From: Stomoxys calcitrans
Lineage: Eukaryota > Arthropoda > Insecta > Diptera > Muscidae
Assembly: GCF_963082655.1 (NCBI RefSeq)
Contig: NC_081552.1
Span: 188,120,075 to 188,184,074, forward strand
Length of the DNA: 64,000 nucleotides
Direction: 5' to 3'
Positions 36,801 through 48,800 of the stretch are shown in pieces. How positions within the stretch are numbered: position 1 is the stretch's first letter; each line of letters opens with the position of its first letter. The position numbers and the translations under genes are program-made. The notes beneath the pieces were generated by a model. It worked only from the letters and a program-made list of their open reading frames with translations. It was not told the origin of the DNA and searched no databases.

Positions 36801-39800
36801 TCGTCGTATTGACTTATTGGTCCAAGAATCCCTAAAATACGGCAATTAGATGAGGCACTGAAACATACCCTCGGCATTTGTCAAAAGATACACCAAATGA
36901 ATAGATATGTAGGGCTTGCATTTAGAAGGCTAAAAGGCGGAAACATGACTGCTGACAATGCCCGACTTAGTTTTTAGATAATACGATGAAGATGTTTCCC
37001 TTAAACACAGTGCGGGAGTCGTGGGTTCGATTTCCACCAGTGTGGGAATGGACTAAAATGGTACGAATCTGTTTAGAAAATATACTGCAACTCTCATCCA
37101 ACCTAACCATAGCTGAACGAATAATCTGCTTGGAATCCCATTTAAAAATTGCTGGACGAATAACCTGCTTGGAATCCCATTTAAAAATTGATAGACGAAT
37201 AACCTGCGTGGAATCTCATTTAAAAATTGATTCAATTTCTTCTTTCAAAGTAGAGTTCATCCAAAATCACCATCACCATTCTCAAATGGTTAGGTAATTT
37301 GTCTATAGCTTTCATTTTTGCTCCTACTTACCATGACATGTTGAGTAGTCATAAGGATCCAAGCTGAAACCTTCACCACAAGAGCATTGTATGCGTGGCT
37401 GATTCTCTCCTGGAAACATAACGCGTTCACATTTCTGATCACATCCACCGTTGTCACTGCCACAGTTGTTATCCAAAACGCGTGGTGTATAAGGATCTGG
37501 GGTTGTTTCCTCCTCCACAGCATTATTGACATCATTCGAGTTGGCAACTCTTTCGGCCTCGTTTACTTCGACTTTTCGCACCATTTCTTGATCATGTCTT
37601 TGAGCAGCGACTGGTTCAATTTCGTTGCTTAACTCTTGGAAATCTTCACCCTGAGTTTGGGTGGGTGGCTGAGAAGGAGGTGCTGGTGGAGGAGGAGGGG
37701 CAACATAATTGATGCGTCTGCGTTCAACTTCTTCTTCCTCGTCCACTTCTTCACCTCCAACATCCTCTTCTTCTTCTTCCTCAACTTCTTCGTATTCGTA
37801 ATTTCCTATATGCATATATCCAATGAAAAACAATATGGGTTTTCCTATAATTTACGCCTATGTACACTCTACTTACCATCCTCTTCCTCATCGCTGTATT
37901 CACTTAAGGCCATGCAATTGGGTAAATCCCCTACCCAGGCACGATTGCTGCAGTATAGGGTGGTGATATCTGGATCTTCAAAATCAAAGTTATCATTGCA
38001 AGCGTACAAGGCCACCAGAAACACCTTGTCTCCCTTGCGGCGCCTTTCATATTTCTCAACTATACCATGACGAATCTCTGGTGCCTTAACTTTGGCCTGA
38101 ACACAGCTCATGTCTAGGGTAGTGGCCAATGCTGGCGATACCATTCGATCTTCGGGTATATTTTGCTTTTGTTGTTGCTTTTGTTTTGAAGCCTCCGTCC
38201 CAGAATCGTCCACATCATTTGAAGCCGCCGTTCTTACACAGCTTGGAGGATCACTATTCCATTCGTCAGTATCCAAATCACAGACTAGCTCTTGAGGGCC
38301 TTGTAACTCGAAACCACTTTGGCATATATAGATGGCTCGAATAACATCCTCCTCACTCTTGATTTGAATATTGGCATTTTTGATTGGCGGGGGAACCTCG
38401 CAGTCTTCATAAACTGCCGCACAAGCTGTAAAAGGAAGAGATTGTGCAATGAAATTAATTGCAAACAAATGCATGTCAATGAAACAGAAGTAAGGATGGG
38501 CCCAAGTCGGGCCAAGCCAAAAGTCGTCGAAAATGAAGAATTTTGGCCAAAATCCGAACATATTATGTGAGTCATAGAAGAATTCGTTGTGCTAAATTTT
38601 GAGAAGATTGGTTGATAAATGCGTTAGCAAAGGCCTAAAAAGATGAAATCATAAATAAAATCAATCGGCCGTGCCGAACTTTGTATACCCACTACCATGG
38701 ATAAATTAACCATCCTTTTTGGTCTGGATCATATTTGGTTGAGGTCCCGAGAACTCTTATACAAGGCACAGTTTCAGCGAAATTGGGCAACAAATCCGCT
38801 TTTTATGGGATTAAGACCCTAAATTGGAAGATCGGTCTTTATGGCAGCAATATCTAAATATAGTCGCATCTGGACCATTTGCTGGTCGGACGACGGGAGG
38901 CTTAAAACAAGTAACTGTGTCAGTTTCCAGCGAAATCGGCTAATAAATGCAGCATTTATGGGCTTCGGACACCTAATCGGAAGATATGGCAGCTATATCT
39001 AAATATACTCTGATCTGAACCATATTTCGGTCGAATGTCGGTCTATATGGCAGTTATATCTAAATAAAGTCCGATCTGAACTATATTTGGGTCGGATGTC
39101 GGAAGGCTTAGAACAACTCACCATTTAAAATTTAATTGAAATAGGGTAATAATTGCGGCTTTGATGGAGAACACTAAATCGGGTCTTATGGCAGCTATAT
39201 CCAAATATAACTCGATATGGTCCATTCAAGAATATAACCTTCATATGAAAGAAATACGAGTCTGTGCAAATTTTCAGCGTGATTGCAACTGATGGACGGA
39301 CAGACACACGGACATCGTTAGGTTAAATTAGGTTTAAGTGGCAATCTACCATCAGAATCACTCAGGCGTTTTAGTCCATTGTGATACCACAGGAACAGAC
39401 GAAGTAAGTTGCCTTCTAGTTCCTACCGTTGAACCATCCAGATAGCTTTAAAAAGCCAAATAACTTGCGAATGAACGAAAAAATGAAAACCTAAAGTGGA
39501 AGTCCTTCTGACCGCTCGTGCGGCGCACACACACAGAAGGAGTTCTATAGTCTCTTCCTCTTCGATGTCCTCACAGCTTCTGCAAAATCATTGCTGTCAT
39601 GACAAACACAATGGCAGAGACGTCTGTTCTAGCCAATGATAACAAAACGGTAGACCTCTTCAAGTCTAGATTAGGCCACATAGTTTTGGAATGCTGACTG
39701 CCCCCTCTTTGTGACAATCTATCATTCGTTGTCCTTCGGATCTGGTCCTGAAAACTTAGCTTTCATGTTGCCAGAGGCATATCCACAGTATCCAGTTCAC

Positions 39801-42800
39801 CTGGAATGTGTAGGGCAGTTCCTAGTCTCGTAAGCTTGTCTACTGTGCAATTCGCCGGGAAATCTCTGTGGCCCGGCACCCAGAACAGTTGAATTTGGAA
39901 CTGTTCAGCCATCTCGTTCAGAAATCTGCGACAGTCGAGGGTGGTTTTTGTGTTCAGAAATACGTTCTCCAGGGATTTAATGGCTGTCTGAGAAGATATT
40001 TATGCCAATCGTCGAAATGACATTATATCTTAGCCATTTCACCATTTCCTTGCTACACACTGCAGTGGTCGGGTAACCTTTCCGATATGATCAGTTCTAG
40101 ATCTTTAGAGTACACCCCAAAGTCCACCTAGTCATCTAGTTTGGAACCATCCGCATAGAGGTCTTTGTAACTTCTTTTAGCAGGGCTATAGTAGTTCTTA
40201 TCGGTTCTATCAGGAATAGTGGTACAGTACTTTTTATCAAAAAGCGGCTCAGGTAGGGTATAAGCCAAACTGCCTGGAACATCGAACATTGTATCAAGGA
40301 TAACACCGTCCGCAGCTGCCACATGACCAAAGAGAAAGCTCCCTTAGCCTCACGGCAGTGGTCGCTGCAATTTGTCTAGCCACAATGTCTACAGGCCGTA
40401 GGTGTAGCATTAAACTGAGTGCATTAGATGATGTTGTCCTCAGTGCGGCTGTGATGAACAAACAAGTCATCCTTTGGATCCGTCTGAGTAATGAACAGTA
40501 GGTGGACTTTTGAAGCGCCGTCCACCAGACCATAACATCATATAGCATTATGGGTCTGACAGTGCAGTATATACCCAATATATGACACTCGGTCTAAATC
40601 CCCAACTTTTGCTAATGGCTCTCTTGCAGGTGTTTTTTGCCCTTCCCAAAATGTTGGATTTGAAGTTAAATTTCCTGACCAGCAAAACACCCATGTATTT
40701 TGCGCTTTCTGTCAATAGGACATTCCTTCCTCCCAAGGAGACAGGTGCCACTGTAGGCAGCTTGTATCTTCTGCTGAAAAGAACTACTTCTGTCTTAGAG
40801 CTTCCTGAAGTATATCTCTTATAGTGCTGGGAAACTTTCCCCTAACCGCAGTTGCCATGTCATCAGTATAGGCTACCACTTTTACACCTTTTTCTTCCAG
40901 AGACAATAATATATTGTTAATGGCTGTACAGGAGTCAGTACAGGAGACAGTACACCTCCTTGACCCATCTTTTTAGATCCACAAATCCCAAGCCTGCCGT
41001 AATGCATTTTTTAGTATGTAAGTTTCTAACAAACTTTCTTACGGTAGAGTTGATGTCTAGAAACTCAAATTCCCTTATGATGAAAATGATGTTCTTCTCC
41101 CTTGTCGACAACTGCCATCATCAAACTGTTCCTAGCTACATTAGCAAAGGTTCTTGAAACCATCTTAAAATCGTCTTAGAATTTTACGCCTATCAGAAAT
41201 CTATATACTTTGTAAGGTCGGAAATCGATATTTCGATGTGTTGCAAACGGAATCCTATGATGATGATATAAAAACTTTGCTAAAAATTTAGAGAAAATCT
41301 GATAAGAGATATGCTGATAAAAGCTCTATAAGTAAAAATCAGTTAATACAGATACATGGGAGTTATATCCGAATATGAAGCGGTTTCTTTGATATTCAAC
41401 AGCAATGCTTGGCATTTGGATTCATAAGAAAACCCTTTCAGACAAAATTCATGTGAATCACTAAAGTAAAGACCACATTATTGCAATATTAGTCCATGTC
41501 GGACGAACATCTTTATGGGAGCTTTATCCAAATATAAAGCCATGTCCGTCCATCAATCTTTTTTAATCGCGCTGCAGTCTTAAAAAAATAGAGATATTGA
41601 GCAAAAACTTTGCTCATATTCTTTTGTTTTTTTCTTTTGTCCATAGTTAAGGTAAATTCGAAAATGGACTATGTCGCACTATATCCCCATATGAACTGAT
41701 ATCCAAATAAATGGCCTAAGACTCATAAATGCTGCAGTTATTGCTGGTTTTGGTTGAAATTCAGCACAAAGAGTTTTATTAGGACTCAATCAATACTCAT
41801 GACAAATTTGATTCGGATCGGTCAATATTTGAACATAGCTAGCAATTATATCAACTAAGGTCCAAGATCTATGCTCGATTTCGATTATCCGATTTTGGGA
41901 AATGCGGCTAATATATGTACCTGAGGTGGCGGGTATTCAAACTATGGCACAACCACACTTAATGCCTTGGCCACTATGTAGACGGGCCGTAGGCTCGAAA
42001 TGGGGCCTAAATCCGAGGATAGTCCACTGGCTCTACAGGAGCGTGATAAGACCAATACTTAATTACGCCTCAGTAGTTTGGTGGACTGCTATGGAGAAAA
42101 AGTGCATCATAAGGACCATACAATAGGTTCAGAAAACATGTTGTCTTGGCATAGGCGGAGCCATTAGGACCACGCCCACTAGGGCACTGGAGAATATTCT
42201 AGATATCCGACCCATTGACATACAGATTAAGTGTGAGGCAGCCACTCCTACCATAAGATTTAAGGCGATGGGAGCAGCTCATACCATCGCGGTATAATCG
42301 AGACGGCGATAGGAAATCTGAAAGGAAGGGAAGAGGTTTCCGATCGAATACCTGAGATGAACCTTGAAGTCGATTGCGAGGCACTGCTGCCATCGGCACA
42401 GTCTTGGATTGACGGAACCTTAGTATTGCCATTTGGAAGATCATGTTACACGGATGAATCAAAGCTAGAGGATAGAGTGGGTCTGGGGGTTTACATTGAG
42501 AACCCAGGGACTGAGATCTGTTTTAGACTGCCTGACCATAATACGGTCCTGCAGGCGGAGATCCGGGCGATAACGGAATGCGTGAAGTGGTGTGAGGCTA
42601 ACGCGAGGACGTCGAGTGTGAACATCTTTACCGACAGCAAAATTGCCATATGGACAATAACAACCAGGACGGTAAGGTCACGAACAATCTTTCAGTGTAA
42701 GAAGGAGAATAACGCCATCTCTGAGGATGGGAAAATCCGCATCGTTTGGGTGCCGGCCATAACGGAGTAAGGGGAAATGAAAGGGCAGACGATTTGGCGT

Positions 42801-45800
42801 TTTCAATAAACTTGGTTAACCAGAAGCTTTTCGGGTCGACGCAGTCCGAGTTAAATGAGTGGGCGACGAATGCGCATGCAACATTGTCGAACAGCGAATC
42901 GGTCGGTAGGACGGCGAAAATCCTATGGGCGGATCCGGATCGTGAGAAGACGAGGCTATTACTGAAAGGAAGTAAGAAGGAGTTCAGTATAGCTATTGGT
43001 ATCATAACGGGACACATAGGACTACGAGCGGTGCGGCAGGTGATAGCATATGTAGGGCATGCGGGGAAGGTGATGAGACGTTGGAGCATTTCCTTTGTCA
43101 CTGTCCGGCTTTCGCGTTTAACCGATACCGGCACTTAGGTGGAGATATAATACCAGACATGAACCAACTTATGGGAGTGGTATTGAAACCAATTAAGGAT
43201 TTCTTAAGTAGCACGGAATTCCTAACTTAAAATTTTCTTTTTAGAGGTTACTTTATAGTTTTTAGAGCGCACAACAAGCCGATTACTGGCTTAGGTGTAT
43301 GTCCATGGTGGCGTGGGGCGGATTAATATCTGCACCCTCTTTTCAACCTTTCCTAACGACTTGCAACATGTTCTCCGCTTGGGATGGCATTGTGTGCAAA
43401 CACAGTGTTCTGTTATGACTTTCAGTAGTCGTGATTAGCATGGTCCTAATCGGTATATAACCTGATATACCTCCTACCTAAACCGATATCCAGATTTGAC
43501 ATCTTTAACCCCTAAAAGTCGTGATTTTTATCAGATTAAAATAAAATTTTGAGCATAGTGTTCAATTATGACTTCTAACGACCGTTCTAAATGTGGCTTC
43601 TTTATGTTTGTTTTATGAAAAATTTTAGGCGCTACTGGGTCTATTCCTGAATCGAGGAGTTGACTCTTTGGCGGTAACATTTGTCTTCAAACAAGAGCAT
43701 AACTTTGTATTGCTTGCCAAAACATTATTTATGGTCCGATTAGATCATACTGTGCGGATATCTTAGTTATATCCTCCACTGTAGGATGGGGATGTACTAA
43801 TTTCGTCATTCCGTTTGTGACAACTCGAAATTTAAATTTAAGACCCCATAACGTATATTCTTGATTTTCATGACGCACAGTCGGAGAAAATCGAAAAAAA
43901 AAATGCAAAAATATGGGAGCTAGTTATAGACCGAATTGGACAGTACTTGGCGCAGTTATTGAGAGTCGTAGCAGAGCACTATATGCGAAATTTCAGTCAA
44001 ATCGGACAAAAATTGTAGCTTCCATGAGCTCAAGAAGTCAAATCGGGACATCGGTTTATATGGGAGCTAAATCCAAATCTAAACCGATATGCCCATTTGC
44101 AATCCCCAACGACCCCAATATCCGTGCGTCTGTCTGTCTGTCTGTCGAAGCACGCTTACCTACGAAGATAAAAGCTACCCACTTAAAATTTTGCACAAAC
44201 ACTTCTTAGTGTAGGTCAGTTGGGATTGTAAGTGGGCCATATCGGTCCATATTTCGATATATAGCTACAATATAAACCGATCTTGACTTCTTGAGTCACT
44301 ATAGGGCGCAATTCTTATCTGATTTGGCTGAAATTTTGCATGAAGTGTTTTGTTATGGTTTCCAACAACTGCGACGAATAAGGTTGAAATCGGTCTGTAA
44401 CATAATAAACGGTCTGTAACATAATAAATGTAACATAATATATGGGAGACTTTTTTTGCAAGGAGAGAAAAACAAATTCCTCATTTTTTTCCTTTTGAGT
44501 CCAATAAGCGAAATACGCAATATAATGACGATCGGTTACGGATAACGTCGCACAGTGGCACGGTTTAACCAAATAAGGTAATTGAATTTTTATTATTTTC
44601 TTTTGAACCAAATAAGATAATTGAATTATTTAAACGGCATACGATAACGATGTGTTCAGCCTATGAATGTTTGCAAAAGGTGCTATGACTTTCAGGTGCT
44701 TAGTTATAGCTCATCAAAGTCAATCTTTGTGGAAAAATTGTAAGTGGAGTAATTTTCTTTTTAATTTTCAATTATTTTACTCCGTTTTAATCCTTTAAAA
44801 AAAAAATTTTCAATTTAAACTAAGTCTTTTTTCAAAAAATTTTTTTGAATTTTCTGTAAAATTTTCGTCAAAATTCGCAATTAAGTTTTCATTTCGGAAA
44901 CGTTAAGTTGCGAAGCGTTCATCTTTTAGTAGAGAAGGACAATTTTTATTAAACTTTTTATACCCATCACCGAAGATGCAACACATCGAAATATCGAAAT
45001 TCTTGTTTGTCGTAAAAATCTAAGACGATCTGGCCATGTCCGTCCGTCTGTCCGTTGAAATCACGCTACAGTCTTCAAAAATAGGGATATTGTGCTGAAA
45101 TTTTGCAAGGATTCTTTTTTCCATAAGCGGGGCTATATCGGACTATATCTTGATATAGCCCCCATACAGACCTATTTGCCGATTTAGGGTCTTAGGCCCA
45201 CACACATTTATTATCCGATTTTGCTGAAATTCGGGATAGTGAGTTGTGTTGGTGTAATTCGCCCATATCGGTGCAGATTTACATATAGCTGCCATATAAA
45301 CCGGTCTCTCGATTTAATTTCTTGGGCCCATAAAATGCGCATTTATTTTCCAATTTTGCCAAAATTTCGGCCAGTGAGTTGTGTTAGGCCCTTCGACATC
45401 TTTCTTCAATGTGGCCCTGATCGGTCCACAGTTGGATATAGCTGCCATATAGACCGATCTGCCGATTTAATGTCTTGGGCCAAAAAATTGCCTGTATATT
45501 GTCCAATTTCTCTGAAATTTGGAACATTGAGTTGTGTTTTGCCCTTCGACATCCTTTTTATACCCTCCACTATAGGATGGGGGTATACTAATTTCGTCAT
45601 TCTATTTGCAACTCCTCAAAATATTTATCTAAGACCCCATAAAGTATATATATATTCTTGATCGTCATGACATTTTAAGTCGAACTAGCCATGTCCGTCC
45701 GTCTGTCTGTCTTTCGAAAGCACGCTAACTTTTGAAGGAGTAAAGCTAGGCGCTTGAAGTTTTGCACAAATACTTCCTATTAGTGTAGGACAGTTGGGAT

Positions 45801-48800
45801 TGTAAATTGGCTATATCGCTCCTTGTTTTGATATATCTGCCATATAAACCGATCTTGATCTTGACTTCTTGAGCCACTAGAGGGCACAATTCTTATCCGA
45901 TTGGGCTGCAATTTTGCAATAGGTGCTTTATTATGACGTCCAACAACTGTGCTGAGTATGTTTAAAATCGGTCCATAACCTGATATAGCTATCATATAAA
46001 CCTATCTGGCGTCTTGACTTCTTGAGCGTCTAGAGCGCGCAATTGCTATCCGATTTGGTTGAAAATTTTCACAACGTGTTTCGATACGACTCCCAACAAC
46101 TGTGCTATGTATGGCCAATTCAATTCAATTATGGTCCGAATCGGACTATAACTCCAATATTAAATCAATTATTTTCTTTTATCCTTTGTTTGCCTAAAAG
46201 GAGATATCGGAAAAAAAACTCGAGAAATGCTATCTGTGGTGGAGGGTATATAAGATTCGGCACGGCCGAACATAGCACGCTTTTACTTGTTTTAAATAAT
46301 TTTTTTAAATTTTCTGTAAAATTTTCATCAGAATTCGTAATTTAGTTTTTTTTCGGAAATTTTAAGTTGTGAAGCGTTCAACTTTTAGTAGAACAGGACA
46401 ATCTTTACTAAACTTTTTATTCCTACCACCATTTCCGACCCAATAAAGGATATATTTTCTTGATCATCGTAAAAATCTAAGACGATTTAGCCATATCCGT
46501 CCGTCTGTCTGTTGAAATCATGCTACAGTCTTTAAAAATAGAGATATTGAGCTAAATTGTTTTGTCCATAAATTGTTTTGTCCATAAATTGTTTTGTCCA
46601 TTAAGGTCGAATATGGGCTATATCGGACTATATGTTGATATAGCCCCATATAGACCGATCTACCGATTTAGTGTCTTAGGCCCTTAAAAGCCACATTTAT
46701 TATGCGATTTCGCTGAAATTTGAGACAGTGAGTTGTGTTAGGCCCCTCTGCAATTTGGCCCATATCGGTCCAGATTTGGACATAGCTGCCATATAGACCG
46801 ATCTCTCGATTTAATTTCTTAGACACATAAAACGTTTATTTTCCGATTTTGCCAAAATTTCAGACAATAAGTTGTGTTAGGCCCTTTGCCATCCTTCTTC
46901 AGTTTGGCCAAGATCGGTCCAGATTTGGATATAGCTGCTATATAGACCGATCTCCCGATTTAAAGTCTAGACCCCATAAAAGGCGCACTTATAATCCGAT
47001 TTCGCTGGTTCAGATCGGTCTATATTTGGTTATAGCTACCAAAAATACCAATATTTTGTTCTACGAAAATTAATTAATGGCATAAGGTATGCCATTTTCA
47101 CCGGATTTTGATGATAGGCGGTTTACATGAATATTCGAGGTGGTGGGTATCCAACGTTCGGCCCGTGCGAACTAAACGCCTTTTTATTTGTTTTATTTTA
47201 CGTAGAATTTTGTAGCCTTTCAAATGGTGAACTCTGAATTGCATTTGGTAAAGACATAGTGCCAGAATTCCAAAAATGCCTACGATAGCTTGCCCGAAAT
47301 CTCCAAAACGAAAAAATTGATATAACTCCCACACCACACATGAAGTGTGTTTTTTGTAGGATTTCACAAGTTCTATCGTTGCAAAAAGAATCATGACCAT
47401 CGGCCTATAGATGCGTATTTGGCACCACTTCAAAATTTTAAATGCTTGCGGTGACCTACATTCACGCCCCATGTCAGCCCCTGCACCTACTAGGATCTCC
47501 AAACTTTGCATAATTATTAGAAACCATCTGCACATACACTATGTCAAGATTCGTGTAGATATTATTATCCATTCAAATGTTATAGAATTATTCCAAGAAT
47601 TTTTCGACTGTGGGATATAATCAACAAATATTTCTTGAACCAAGTCTTTCTTACATATTTTGCCTCTTTAAATAATTGGGGCAATTACGAGCAGCCAAAC
47701 TTTTTTGAATTATGTTGAGGGGCATTCAAAGAGCGTATTTTGAAAATATGGCCTGGGTATTAAGGGGTATATTTTTTATACCCTGTACCACCACTACTGT
47801 GGTACAGGGTATTATACAATCCCAAGGCAGCCGGTTGTACGCACCGGATTGACCCGATGAAGTCCTTTATCGGCAAGGGCTGCCGCCTCAGTGTACAATA
47901 CTCTGCTGCAACAACAGGGTATTATAGAATTTGTTTAAAACACCCATTGATAAGTATACCGATCGACTCAGAATCATTTTCTGATTCGATTTTTCTATGT
48001 TCGTCTGTCTGTCCGTCTGTCAATGTTAATTTTTATACAAAGTGCAGGTAGCCACTTTCATCTGATCGTCTTCAAATTTGGCACAAGCATTTTCTTGGGC
48101 ATAGAGACGAAGCCGGTTCAGATTTATATATAGCTCCCGTATATATCTTCGTCCGATTTTGACTAATTTGCAATAATATGGTCATTTGTTAACCGATTCT
48201 ATTGAAATTTGGCAGGTACGATTTTCTCTTTACTCTCAATATAGCTGGTGAATTCTATAAAAATAAGTCCAGATTTAGATATAGCTGTCATATATATAAA
48301 ATGTGATATTTTAGCTTTTATCTTTTTAGCAGCACTGGGGCCACCGTAGCGCAGAGGTTAGCATGTCCGCCTATGACGCTGAACGCCTGGGTTCGAATCC
48401 TGGCGAGACCATCAGAAAAAAAATTCACAGGTGGTTTTCCCCTCCTAATGCTGGCGACATTTGTGAGGTACTGTGCCATGTAAAACTTCTCTCCAAAGAG
48501 GTGTCGCGCTGCGGCTCGCCGTTCGGACTCGGCTATAAAAAGGAGGCCCCTTATCATTGAGCTTAAATTTGAATCGGACTGCACTCATTGATATGTGAGA
48601 ATTTTGCCCCTGTTCCTTAGTGGAATGTTCATGGGCAAATTTTGCATTTTTTTGGTTTAAAAAGCTGACGCACGTTTCGTGTTTTGTTTCACTGTCAAAC
48701 ATCTTCAGTTTAGTCTATGATTTAACCATGAATAGTCTTACAAGCGAGCTACGCTTGCAAGTTATTGAATTTTATTGTCAAAATGGGTGCTCTGTTAAGA

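Larger units (their letters stand above)
30351..37331 (-). other. Intron 3 of the EGF/Sushi gene, 7.0 kb, transposon-filled
   Basis: Bounded by consensus sites (donor GTAAGT at 37331, acceptor CTGCAG at 30351). It contains HINE-B copies in both orientations, an RTE-like fragment, a SINE, a HINE-A fragment with a perfect palindrome, and a DNA element. The first 440 bp next to exon 4 (30360-30800) hold nothing I recognise. Confidence 0.85.

Noticed and set aside
36986..37297. 103-codon frame with 13-residue repeats as a gene
   Set aside because: The repeat explains the open frame; flanks show no start context, domain or splice site, and it is antisense to the host gene's intron.
48338..48412. 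Possible tRNA gene in the second SINE copy
   Set aside because: Same reasons: no acceptor stem and full SINE body attached.
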